From: Rhodospirillaceae bacterium
Lineage (GTDB): Bacteria; Pseudomonadota; Alphaproteobacteria; UBA9219
Direction of reading: 5' to 3'
Assembly: GCA_003504035.1 (NCBI GenBank)
Contig: DOBW01000130.1
Span: 8,463-16,227 of the forward strand
Length of the DNA stretch: 7,765 nucleotides
How positions within the stretch are numbered: the first letter of the stretch is position 1; every line of letters begins with the position of its first letter. Below the pieces are notes generated by a model, which was not told where the DNA came from, made no database searches, and was given only the letters and a program-made list of their open reading frames with translations. This document shows, one piece after another, positions 1 through 6,367 of the stretch. Position numbers and translations under genes: made by a program.

Positions 1-672
1 GCGCAAATGATCAAAAAAGTTGTCAAAGAGCAGAAACTCAATGCCAATTGGGTTGGTGAGCAGTGGCCTGCCTATAATAAGCTTGTGGCTGGGCCTGTGA
101 TTGCTGCACTTGAACAGGATAAACCCGATGTCATTTTTTCTGTTCTTGTAGGGAGTGATTTGGTGAAGTTTGTCCGTGAGGCAAGAAAACGTGGATTCAT
201 TAAGGACAGAATTTTTATTTTTCCTTATCTCTCTATGCCCGAACACTACAAAATGATTGGCAAAGAAGTTCCTAAGGGCTGGCTTACGATGGGGGCCCCC
301 TATAATGAACAGGCCCTTAAAAAACCTGTTCTAGCCGCGTTCATGAAGCGCTATGAAGCAGCGTATCATGAGCCAATTAAGGATTATTCTATTTCGGGCT
401 ATAATGGCGTTAAGGTGCTTGCGGCAGCCATGACAAAAGCGGGTTCCACTGATCCTAAAAAAGTTGCAGCAGCTTTTGATGATTTGCGCTTTGCTACGCC
501 GTTGGGCGAAGAAACAATCCGCAAAATAGATCATCAAGCTACGACAGCTTTTTGGGTTGGCCTCTCGGATTTCATAGATGGCAAGCCTAGCATTAGAAAT
601 TGGACAGAATATAATGTGAACGACAACTTGCCACCGGATGCCTACATTTTGAAGATTCGTAACAAGAAGTAA
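1..672 (+). CDS. Periplasmic substrate-binding protein, Liv/HAAT type (SBP1), C-terminal part
   Basis: The frame is open from base 1 (GCG CAA ATG), so the gene starts outside the window; the ATG at 7 is internal. 223 residues are visible, about the C-terminal half of a type I periplasmic binding protein (Peripla_BP_6 family), which binds a small ligand in the periplasm and hands it to a LivH/M/G/F-type importer. It aligns without gaps to the C-terminal half of the next gene (SBP2), roughly two thirds identical by eye. Shared motifs include EQWPA, a GSD followed by F-VREA-KRGF, IFIFPYLSMP, GKEVPKGW, KAGSTDP, FDDLRF and TEYNVND, and both end in a basic tail. It is followed after 10 bases by SBP2, so they are probably co-transcribed. 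The ligand cannot be read from the sequence, and the signal peptide is out of view. Family assignment is secure; substrate is unknown. Confidence 0.93.
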   Translation, partial: AQMIKKVVKEQKLNANWVGEQWPAYNKLVAGPVIAALEQDKPDVIFSVLVGSDLVKFVREARKRGFIKDRIFIFPYLSMPEHYKMIGKEVPKGWLTMGAPYNEQALKKPVLAAFMKRYEAAYHEPIKDYSISGYNGVKVLAAAMTKAGSTDPKKVAAAFDDLRFATPLGEETIRKIDHQATTAFWVGLSDFIDGKPSIRNWTEYNVNDNLPPDAYILKIRNKK

Positions 673-682
673 GGAAAAGATC

Positions 683-1909
683 ATGAAAAAAGTTTTACTA
701 GGAATAGTGTTTTGCCTAGCGCTTCTATCTCTATCTGCCGTAGCGCAGGAGTCCAAAAAGCCGATTAAAATTGGGCATATTAATGCGCAGACAAACGGAA
801 CTTATTTTACTCATCCGAGCGGATACGGGATTAAACTGGCCATTGAAGAAATTAACGCCAAGGGCGGCGTATTGGGGCGGCCTCTGGAGGTCATAAGTCG
901 AGATAGTAAGATGAATCCTGGAGAGGCCGTGCGTTTGGCTGAAGAGCTTGTGGTACGCGACAAGGTTGACGTGCTTATGGCTAGTGATGCCTCGGGTCCT
1001 GTGGTTGCTTTGGCGTCGTGGGTTAAGCGTAATCATATGCCTCTCGTTGTGGCAACGGGAGATTCAGATAATGCCATATGGGGAGAAGGAAGCAGTGATT
1101 ATGTTGCGCGTATAAATGCTGGTGGTTATGTGAAGAATAAAGCTATTATGCAAAAACTTACCCAAGTGTACGGAGATAAAATCAAAAACAAACGCTGGGT
1201 CTCGGTTGCGCCGGCTATTGAGTTCGGGCGTTATTATGTCAAGACAATTAAGCAATTAGCCGAGCAAGAAGGACTAAAAGCCAAATGGGTAGAGGAGCAA
1301 TGGCCCGCTTTCGGAAAGATGGAGGCCGGTTCTACAATCATGGCTCTGGAGCATGCCAATCCCGATATTGTCTATGTTATACTTTCAGGATCAGACGTTG
1401 TCTCGTTTGTACGAGAAGCCAAAAAGCGGGGCTTTGTCAAAAACCGGATATTCATTTTCCCTTATCTTTCTATGCCCCAGCATTTTGAACTGCTGGGAAA
1501 AGAAGTGCCTAAGGGGTGGATATCACTAGGTTGTCCGTTTGATGATTTGAAGAAGAACAAGCCTGCCTTGAAGGCCTTCATGCAGAGATATGAGGCAGCT
1601 TATCACAAACCGGTCTCCAACTTTTCTTTGACTGGTTATAATGGTATTAAGGCCATTGCGGCGGTGATTGAAAAAGCAGGTTCAACGGATCCTGAAAAAA
1701 TAAAAGATGCCTTCGATGATTTGCGTTTCGATACGCCTTTTGGAGAGCAAACAATTCGTAAAATAGATCATCAGGCGACTGCGTTTCTTTGGGTTGGCCT
1801 TTCGGATTTTATTGACGGCTATCCTGGGATAAGGCAATGGACGGAATACAATGTGAATGATACTTCTCCACCGGATTCCTATGTTTTGAAATTACGGGGC
1901 AGGAAGTAA
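683..1909 (+). CDS. Periplasmic substrate-binding protein, Liv/HAAT type (SBP2)
   Basis: 408 residues, a complete type I periplasmic binding protein of the branched-chain amino acid/amide family. Residues 1-21 form a signal peptide (MKK, then a hydrophobic core) with a likely cut after AVA (A21|Q22). C11 is inside the core with no lipobox, so the protein should be soluble. The N-terminal lobe carries EEINAKGGVLGRP (about 55-67), the family hallmark after helix 1. Loops SDASGP (101-106) and TGDSDN (125-130) sit where LivJ/LivK contact the ligand main chain. The C-terminal lobe has EEQWPAFGK, GSD and REAKKRGF. An AAGGA at 671-675, 7 bases before the ATG, supports the start. It is the tandem paralogue of SBP1, and livG follows 2 bases after its stop. 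Role: feeds the LivG/LivF importer. The substrate could be an amino acid, amide, short-chain or aromatic acid; it cannot be decided here. Confidence 0.95.
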   Translation: MKKVLLGIVFCLALLSLSAVAQESKKPIKIGHINAQTNGTYFTHPSGYGIKLAIEEINAKGGVLGRPLEVISRDSKMNPGEAVRLAEELVVRDKVDVLMASDASGPVVALASWVKRNHMPLVVATGDSDNAIWGEGSSDYVARINAGGYVKNKAIMQKLTQVYGDKIKNKRWVSVAPAIEFGRYYVKTIKQLAEQEGLKAKWVEEQWPAFGKMEAGSTIMALEHANPDIVYVILSGSDVVSFVREAKKRGFVKNRIFIFPYLSMPQHFELLGKEVPKGWISLGCPFDDLKKNKPALKAFMQRYEAAYHKPVSNFSLTGYNGIKAIAAVIEKAGSTDPEKIKDAFDDLRFDTPFGEQTIRKIDHQATAFLWVGLSDFIDGYPGIRQWTEYNVNDTSPPDSYVLKLRGRK

Positions 1910-1911
1910 AT

Positions 1912-2757
1912 ATGGGTAAGCATCCTTCGTCATCTTTGCTAACCGTTTCGGATTTGCGAAAATCTTTCGGCGGGCTAGAAGCAGTTGCAGGTGTTTCTTT
2001 TGATGTTCGTCTGGGTCAGATTGTTGCGCTTATCGGTGCCAATGGGGCAGGGAAGACGACAACCTTTAACTGCATTAATGGTCAGCTCCGCGCTGATAGC
2101 GGTCAGGTGCTTTACAATCCTGCTTCTTTGACAACGGAAGAACGCATTCGTTTGGAAAAAGAACACGAGCTTCAAAAGACGGATGCGCCGCAGCCTCATG
2201 ATATTACGGGGCGTTTGCCGCGCCGCATAGCGCGTCTTGGGATTGGGCGCACTTTTCAGATCACGGCCACCTTTGGCAGCATGACGGTGCTTGAAAATGT
2301 GCAGATGGTGTTGATTGCTCAGAAAAGAGCATGGCGGCGATTCTGGGGCTATGTTGGCAACATGTATTGTGATGAGGCTATGTCCTTGCTCGATACCGTT
2401 GGCTTGAAATCTCAGGCTAACGGCCATGCTGCGATATTGGCTTATGGCGACTTAAAACGGCTTGAGCTGGCCATGGCGTTGGCGGGTGGTCCCAAGTTGC
2501 TTTTGATGGACGAGCCAACCGCGAGTATGGGGGTGGAGGAACGTGACAGCCTCATGCGTTTGACACACTCTATTGCTAAAGAAAAAAATATCGGCGTTCT
2601 GTTCACCGAGCATGATATGGACACCGTTTTCACTTATGCCGATTGGATCATCGTGATGCATCGCGGCAGTGTTATTGCACGCGGCAATACCAAATCTATA
2701 AAAACAAATGCGTATGTACGCGAAGTTTATCTTGGAGAAGAAAAAAAACATGCCTAA
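1912..2757 (+). CDS. livG: ABC importer ATP-binding protein, LivG type
   Basis: 281 residues, a cytoplasmic ATPase subunit that powers a LivH/M-type permease. Visible in order: Walker A GANGAGKTT (42-50), Q-loop in GRTFQ (Q116) followed by the LivG-typical FGSMTVLENV, signature AYGDLKRLE (177-185), Walker B LLLMDEP (196-202, D200 and E201) and H-loop TEHDMD (H234). The signature lacks LSGGQ, but AYGD-like forms are normal for LivG. The D-loop TASMG replaces the usual AGLN/AGM. About 30 charged residues (roughly 72-105) lie between the first beta region and GRTFQ, more than in E. coli LivG, while the helical domain after LENV is shorter. AGGAAG at 1901-1906, 5 bases before the ATG, supports the start. 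The 3' end overlaps SBP3 by 8 bases, implying coupling. Unusually, no livH or livM lies next to it. UrtD (urea) or an aromatic-acid importer ATPase are alternatives within the same family. Confidence 0.93.
   Translation: MGKHPSSSLLTVSDLRKSFGGLEAVAGVSFDVRLGQIVALIGANGAGKTTTFNCINGQLRADSGQVLYNPASLTTEERIRLEKEHELQKTDAPQPHDITGRLPRRIARLGIGRTFQITATFGSMTVLENVQMVLIAQKRAWRRFWGYVGNMYCDEAMSLLDTVGLKSQANGHAAILAYGDLKRLELAMALAGGPKLLLMDEPTASMGVEERDSLMRLTHSIAKEKNIGVLFTEHDMDTVFTYADWIIVMHRGSVIARGNTKSIKTNAYVREVYLGEEKKHA
2734..2740 (+). promoter_or_regulatory. Shine-Dalgarno site of SBP3, inside livG
   Basis: GGAGAAG ends 9 bases before the ATG at 2750 and lies within the last codons of livG. It favours the 2750 start over the in-frame ATG at 2708: translation from 2750 begins directly with a signal peptide, whereas 2708 would add 14 mostly charged residues in front of it. 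Confidence 0.6.
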
Positions 2758-3913
2758 ACACACATTTTTTATCTTGTTGGCTTTTGTTATGTTTTTGTCT
2801 CCTGCGATGGCAGCTGAAAAAACCAAGCCTGTCATCATTGGCGACAGCTTTCCCTATACGGCCTTTACGGGGGAAGGTGTCTTGTACAAAAAAGGCTGGA
2901 CGGAAGCCGTTCGTGAGATCAACGCCAATGGCGGTTTGCTTGGGCATCCCGTTAAAGTTGTCTCACGCGATCATGGCGCAACGCCTGAGGAAGGGCTTCG
3001 TGTGGCACAGGATTTGGTCATACGTGAAAAAGCCGATGTTCTGGCAGGCACAGGGTTTGCCTCTATAACCAATGCAATTGCCAATTATACGGGCAAAGAA
3101 AAGATTCCCTTTGTGACGATGTGGAACACGACAGATGCGGCTGATGGCAAACAAAATGATTACATGTTTTCTGTCATATCCTCGGAAAGTCTTTCGGTTC
3201 CCTTGGCCGATTATGCGGCAAAACTAAAGGTTAAAAGATGGGCTTTGATTGCGCCTAATTTTGCTTATGGTCGTCTTGTTTTAAAGAAGTTTAAAGAACG
3301 TCTCAAGAAATTGCGTCCTGATGTTGTTTTCGTGGCTGAGCGCTTTCCAACCGTGGGCAAGATTAATGCGGCTGGTGAAGTCATGAGCTTGATTAAAGAA
3401 AAGCCTGAAGCCATTTTTTCGGGTTTATTTGCTTCTGATTTTACGGCGTTTGTGCGGGCGGGCAATCAGCGCAATTTCTTTGATGATAAAGTCATCGTTG
3501 CGCCGGAAGCTGGACGCCGCGTTTACACAAAAATGGTTGGCAAAGAATTGCGCGGCACATGGTGCGTTACGGGTGATCCCGAGGTCACTACGGAAGGCCC
3601 TGCAGCCGCATTTTACGAAGGATTCGAAAAACGTTTCAGATCGCAGCCGGATGGGTATGTCTATGCTGGTTATCTCATATACAAGTTTATCTTTGCGGCG
3701 ATTGAAAAGGCCGGATCGACTGATCCCGACAAGGTAGCCAAAGCTTTGGAGGAAGTGGAACTGACAACGCCGCTCGGCATTATTCGTATGAACCCGCAAA
3801 ATCATCGCTCCAATTATGGCACATGGGTCGGACGCTTGCAGCCAACGGAAACCAGTGCCAAACTGGTTGATTGGGAATACAAAGATGCAGCTCCCTATCT
3901 CGATTTTGATTGA
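2750..3913 (+). CDS. Periplasmic substrate-binding protein, Liv/HAAT type, divergent (SBP3)
   Basis: 387 residues from the ATG at 2750, chosen because MPKH plus a hydrophobic core makes a clean signal peptide ending at AMA (A21|A22). An in-frame ATG at 2708 would give 401 residues with a charged leader and is unlikely. It is a type I periplasmic binding protein: EINANGGLLGHP at about 56-67, SRDHG, a GTGFAS loop (about 100-105) and WNTTDA (about 125-130) at ligand-loop positions, then ERFPTVGK, a SDF in place of the GSD of its neighbours, KAGSTDPDKV and a C-terminal acidic DFD end. It resembles SBP2 more in its N-terminal half, but is clearly a third subtype, lacking REAKKRG and the basic tail shared by the other four. 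It overlaps livG by 8 bases and SBP4 starts 13 bases after it. Probably it serves the same importer with a different ligand; the ligand is not identifiable. Confidence 0.93.
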   Translation: MPKHTFFILLAFVMFLSPAMAAEKTKPVIIGDSFPYTAFTGEGVLYKKGWTEAVREINANGGLLGHPVKVVSRDHGATPEEGLRVAQDLVIREKADVLAGTGFASITNAIANYTGKEKIPFVTMWNTTDAADGKQNDYMFSVISSESLSVPLADYAAKLKVKRWALIAPNFAYGRLVLKKFKERLKKLRPDVVFVAERFPTVGKINAAGEVMSLIKEKPEAIFSGLFASDFTAFVRAGNQRNFFDDKVIVAPEAGRRVYTKMVGKELRGTWCVTGDPEVTTEGPAAAFYEGFEKRFRSQPDGYVYAGYLIYKFIFAAIEKAGSTDPDKVAKALEEVELTTPLGIIRMNPQNHRSNYGTWVGRLQPTETSAKLVDWEYKDAAPYLDFD

Positions 3914-3920
3914 AAGGTGA
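3914..3920 (+). promoter_or_regulatory. Shine-Dalgarno site of SBP4
   Basis: AAGGTGA directly after the SBP3 stop, 6 bases before the ATG at 3927. It supports initiation of SBP4 at the short MIRK start. The equivalent position upstream of the homologous ATG in SBP5 (5147) has no comparable site. Confidence 0.55.
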
Positions 3921-3926
3921 AACATT

Positions 3927-4027
3927 ATGATTAGAAAATGTTTTTTCGTTTTTTCGTTGTTGCTTGCCTCAACTTTTCCAGCTGCGGCGGGGGAGCCGAT
4001 TGTTATTCCCGATATCTCCAGCTATAC
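3927..4027 (+). repeat. Direct repeat A, copy 1 (5' end of SBP4)
   Basis: These 101 bases cover the signal peptide and first mature residues of SBP4. They match 5147-5247 at 95 of 101 positions (differences at 3941, 3970, 3986, 4002, 4004, 4016). From 4028 on, identity falls sharply: 12 of the 30 bases at 4031-4060 differ. Confidence 0.9.
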
Positions 4028-5123
4028 GCTTGGGGCGTCATTTTCAGCTCCCGTGAAGCGTGGCTTTGAAATGGCACAAGAGGAAATTAATGCAGCGGGA
4101 GGCGTTCTTGGCAGCCACATTTATTTTGATCATATTGATGATACGGGATCACCCGGAGCGGCCATAACGAGGCTTCAGCAAATTGTGCTTGAGGAAAAGC
4201 CAATTTTATTTACGGGGTGTAATTTGGCCAATATTGAACTGGCTTTTTCTTCTTTTGCGAAACAACATAAAATATTGCAAGTGTCGGCCTGTCTTAATAG
4301 TGATAGCGCTATGTGGGGAAAGGGACATGATTATATGTTCCGTGGTTTTGGTCCAATGATTTACGGTATTAATATGGCCATGGCAGAGAGTGCGGCTCGA
4401 AAAGGCAAACTTAAATGGGCGGCTGTCAATTATAATTATGCGTGGGGGCAGGAGAATCTTGCGGCTTTTAAAGAAAGCATTTCTCGCTTTTTGCCTAACG
4501 TTAGGTGGGTCGAGGAACATTGGGTGCCTATCGGCAAAATTGATTCTGGCAGTATCATTAACGCAATTATAGAAAGCGGCGCGGATGCGGTTTATACTTC
4601 TTTGGCGGGTTCTGATCTTTCACAATTTTTTCGTGAAGCCAAAAAACGTGGCTTGACGGAAAAGGTTTTGATTGTTGGTGATAATATAGGGCGGCCAGAG
4701 TTTAGAGAAATCATGAAAGATGAAATGCCTCAGGGAATTATAACGATTGCTGTCTTGCCTTATGAGTATCCGATTACAAAAAAAATGAAGGTCTTTGCTC
4801 AGAAATATCAAAAAAAATATAAGCAAAAAGTTCGCTATACGGCACTGTCTTCTTATATGACGGCAAAAACAATTGCTGCGGCTATCACAAAAGCAGGCTC
4901 TTTTTATACGGAAGATATTGCTGCAGCGCTTAAGGGGCTTCAGTTTGATAGCATCTATGGGCGCACCACAGTCCGCGCCATCGACAACGTCCCTGACAAC
5001 GGCTTGTGGATTGGAGAGACGATTAATAAAGACGGAAAACCAACTTTTACTAATGTGAGATATATTCAGGGTAAAAGATACTTTCCGTCTGATGAATATA
5101 TCAAAAAACTTAGGAGGAAATGA
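3927..5123 (+). CDS. Periplasmic substrate-binding protein, Liv/HAAT type (SBP4)
   Basis: 398 residues. Signal peptide MIRK plus hydrophobic core, likely cut after AAA (A21|G22), so a soluble periplasmic protein. Type I periplasmic binding protein: EEINAAGGVLG (52-62), FTGCNLAN (95-102) and SACLNSD (120-126) at the ligand-loop positions, WVEEHWV, GSD (228-230), REAKKRGL, and a C-terminal SDEYIKKLR tail. C98 and C122 are the only cysteines of the mature chain, are conserved in SBP5, and are absent at these positions in SBP2 and SBP3. About 70% identical (278/398 by hand count) to SBP5 with no gaps. Its stop overlaps the next start as ATGA. A run of C-ending codons at 4962-5003 stands out from its otherwise T/A-ending codon use. 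Substrate unknown; the loops suggest a ligand different from that of SBP2. Confidence 0.95.
   Translation: MIRKCFFVFSLLLASTFPAAAGEPIVIPDISSYTLGASFSAPVKRGFEMAQEEINAAGGVLGSHIYFDHIDDTGSPGAAITRLQQIVLEEKPILFTGCNLANIELAFSSFAKQHKILQVSACLNSDSAMWGKGHDYMFRGFGPMIYGINMAMAESAARKGKLKWAAVNYNYAWGQENLAAFKESISRFLPNVRWVEEHWVPIGKIDSGSIINAIIESGADAVYTSLAGSDLSQFFREAKKRGLTEKVLIVGDNIGRPEFREIMKDEMPQGIITIAVLPYEYPITKKMKVFAQKYQKKYKQKVRYTALSSYMTAKTIAAAITKAGSFYTEDIAAALKGLQFDSIYGRTTVRAIDNVPDNGLWIGETINKDGKPTFTNVRYIQGKRYFPSDEYIKKLRRK
4962..5003 (+). other. Patch of C-ending codons within SBP4
   Basis: Codons 346-359 of SBP4: 12 of 14 end in C (for example GTC CGC GCC ATC GAC AAC GTC). The surrounding gene prefers T- or A-ending codons, and SBP5 encodes nearly the same residues here with mostly T-ending codons. 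It may be a small conversion tract from another paralogue. Confidence 0.45.
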
Positions 5124-5147
5124 TGCTAAGAATTTCGTGGTTTAATA
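5082..5147 (+). repeat. Direct repeat B, copy 1: SBP4 end plus livF-start scar
   Basis: Matches 6302-6367 at a constant offset of 1220. The first 33 bases (5082-5114, SBP4 C-terminus) are identical, three bases differ at 5115-5117, the next ten (5118-5127, spanning ATGATGCT) are identical, and 13 of the last 20 match. In the second copy the last part is the start of livF, so 5120-5146 looks like a remnant of livF codons 1-9. Confidence 0.8.
5112..5117 (+). promoter_or_regulatory. Strong Shine-Dalgarno site for SBP5 (AGGAGG)
   Basis: A full AGGAGG inside the last SBP4 codons. It is 2 bases from the ATG at 5120 and 5 bases from the ATG at 5123, so 5123 is the better-spaced start. It differs from the livF version of this junction (AGGGCA at 6332-6337), so the site is specific to this copy. 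It argues that SBP5 is initiated at the livF-like start, not at the ancestral ATG 5147. Confidence 0.6.
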
Positions 5148-6343
5148 TGATTAGAAAATGGTTTTTCGTTTTTTCGTTGTTGCTTGCCTTAACTTTTCCA
5201 GCTGCTGCGGGGGAGCCGATTATCATTCCCGATATTTCCAGCTATACAGTTGGGGCGGCTTTTGCGGGCCCTACGCGGCAAGGGTTCGATATGGCGGAGG
5301 AAGAAATCAATGCCGCTGGAGGCGTTTTGGGCCGTCCTATCAAGTTTGAGCATATCGATGATATTGGCGATCCAGGCGCAGCCGTGACAAAGCTTGAGCA
5401 AATCATACTCAAGGAAAAACCGATTTTGTTTACGGGTTGCAATCTGGCGACGATTGAACGCGCTTTCTCGGCCTATGCGAAGAAGAACAAGATACTGCAA
5501 ATTTCATCTTGTACAAATGGAGATCAGGTCGTTCTGAAGGATGGGCATGATTATATGTTTCGTGGGGCTGGTCCGCTTACTTATGGCATCAATATGGGGA
5601 TGGCTGAGCGTGCAGCCCAAAAAAGAAAGCTTAAATGGGCAGCAATTAATCATAATTATGCGTGGGGTCAAGAAAACTTAGCGGGCTTTAAAGAAAATCT
5701 ACATAGCTATTTGCCTCAAGCTTCTTGGGTTGCGGAACATTGGGTGACTGTTGGAAAAATAAATGCGGGTAGCATCGTGAATGCCGTCATGAAAAGCGGT
5801 GCGAATGCGATTTATACCTCTCTGTGGGGAAGTGATTTGTCACAATTTCTCCGTGAAGCCAAAAAGCGTGGGCTTACCGAAAAAGTTCTTATTGTCGGTG
5901 AAGGTATCGGGCGTCCGTACTTTATGAAAGTTATAAAAGGGGAAATGCCACTAGGCGTGGTGACTGTCGGCATTTTGCCCTATGAAGATCCTGTGACGCC
6001 AAAAATGAAAGCGTTTGCACAAAAGTATCAGGAAAAATATCATCAGTCTGTTCGCTATGCGGCGATGTCAGCCTATATGACAGCAACTAGTATTGTCGCA
6101 GCGATTGAAAAAGCGGGGGCGGTTGATACAGAAAAAGTCGCGGCTGCGCTCAAGGGTTTAAAATTTGACAGCATTTACGGGCCTATTACTGTTCGTGCGA
6201 TTGATAATGTGCCTGACAATGGTATGTGGGTCGGGGAGACGGCGCTAAAAAACGGTCAGCCCATTCTTGTGAATGTCAAATATCTGGACGGCAAAGACTA
6301 TTTTCCGTCTGATGAATATATCAAAAAACTTAGGGCAAAATGA
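5120..6343 (+). CDS. Periplasmic substrate-binding protein, Liv/HAAT type (SBP5), with livF-like leader
   Basis: 407 residues from 5120; 406 from 5123 or 398 from 5147 are alternatives. The 398-residue core aligns end to end with SBP4 without gaps at about 70% identity. Core signal peptide MIRKWFF..., cut after AAA before GEP; hallmarks EEINAAGGVLGRP, FTGCNL and SSCTNGD loops (cysteines at core positions 98 and 122), AEHWV, GSD, REAKKRGL, and a SDEYIKKLR tail. The first nine residues, MMLRISWFN, are absent in SBP4 but resemble the start of LivF (MMLKLSRLN). Only 5120/5123 has a good Shine-Dalgarno site (AGGAGG at 5112-5117); 5147 has none clear. The leader adds one Arg and a few hydrophobic residues ahead of the signal peptide, so export should still work. 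The start overlaps the SBP4 stop as ATGA, and livF overlaps its end in the same way. Role: another ligand receptor for the importer, substrate unknown. Confidence 0.94.
   Translation: MMLRISWFNMIRKWFFVFSLLLALTFPAAAGEPIIIPDISSYTVGAAFAGPTRQGFDMAEEEINAAGGVLGRPIKFEHIDDIGDPGAAVTKLEQIILKEKPILFTGCNLATIERAFSAYAKKNKILQISSCTNGDQVVLKDGHDYMFRGAGPLTYGINMGMAERAAQKRKLKWAAINHNYAWGQENLAGFKENLHSYLPQASWVAEHWVTVGKINAGSIVNAVMKSGANAIYTSLWGSDLSQFLREAKKRGLTEKVLIVGEGIGRPYFMKVIKGEMPLGVVTVGILPYEDPVTPKMKAFAQKYQEKYHQSVRYAAMSAYMTATSIVAAIEKAGAVDTEKVAAALKGLKFDSIYGPITVRAIDNVPDNGMWVGETALKNGQPILVNVKYLDGKDYFPSDEYIKKLRAK
5147..5247 (+). repeat. Direct repeat A, copy 2 (5' end of SBP5 core)
   Basis: 95 of 101 bases match 3927-4027. 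It abuts repeat B copy 1 (5082-5147), so the whole SBP4/SBP5 junction is built from the two ends of the 1220-base duplicated unit. Confidence 0.9.
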
Positions 6344-6367
6344 TGCTGAAACTTTCTCGTTTGAATA
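6302..6367 (+). repeat. Direct repeat B, copy 2: SBP5 end plus livF start
   Basis: Counterpart of 5082-5147. Here the sequence after the SBP stop continues into intact livF, so this is taken as the original arrangement and 5082-5147 as the duplicated one. Confidence 0.8.
6332..6335 (+). promoter_or_regulatory. Weak Shine-Dalgarno site for livF (AGGG)
   Basis: AGGG lies 4 bases before ATG 6340 and 7 bases before ATG 6343. The spacing favours 6343, giving a LivF that begins MLKLSRLNTYY, the usual LivF opening. The ATGA overlap with SBP5 suggests coupled re-initiation. Confidence 0.45.

Noticed and set aside
683..750. SBP2 as a lipoprotein because of C11
   Set aside because: The Cys is in the middle of the hydrophobic core (GIVFC) without a lipobox, and a good AVA cleavage site follows at residue 21.
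331..756. 141-codon open frame on the - strand across the SBP1/SBP2 junction
   Set aside because: It overlaps two secure genes and has no homology signal that I can see; typical antisense shadow.
2708..2749. Upstream in-frame ATG at 2708 as the SBP3 start
   Set aside because: It would place 14 mostly charged residues before a normal signal peptide and lies deep in livG; the ATG at 2750 has GGAGAAG at good spacing.
2740..2750. Run of eight A at the livG/SBP3 overlap as a programmed frameshift site
   Set aside because: SBP3 has its own Shine-Dalgarno site, start codon and signal peptide; a LivG-SBP fusion would put a secreted protein behind a cytoplasmic ATPase.
3425..3925. 166-codon open frame on the - strand across SBP3
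   Set aside because: Antisense shadow of a well-supported gene; its product shows no recognisable domain.
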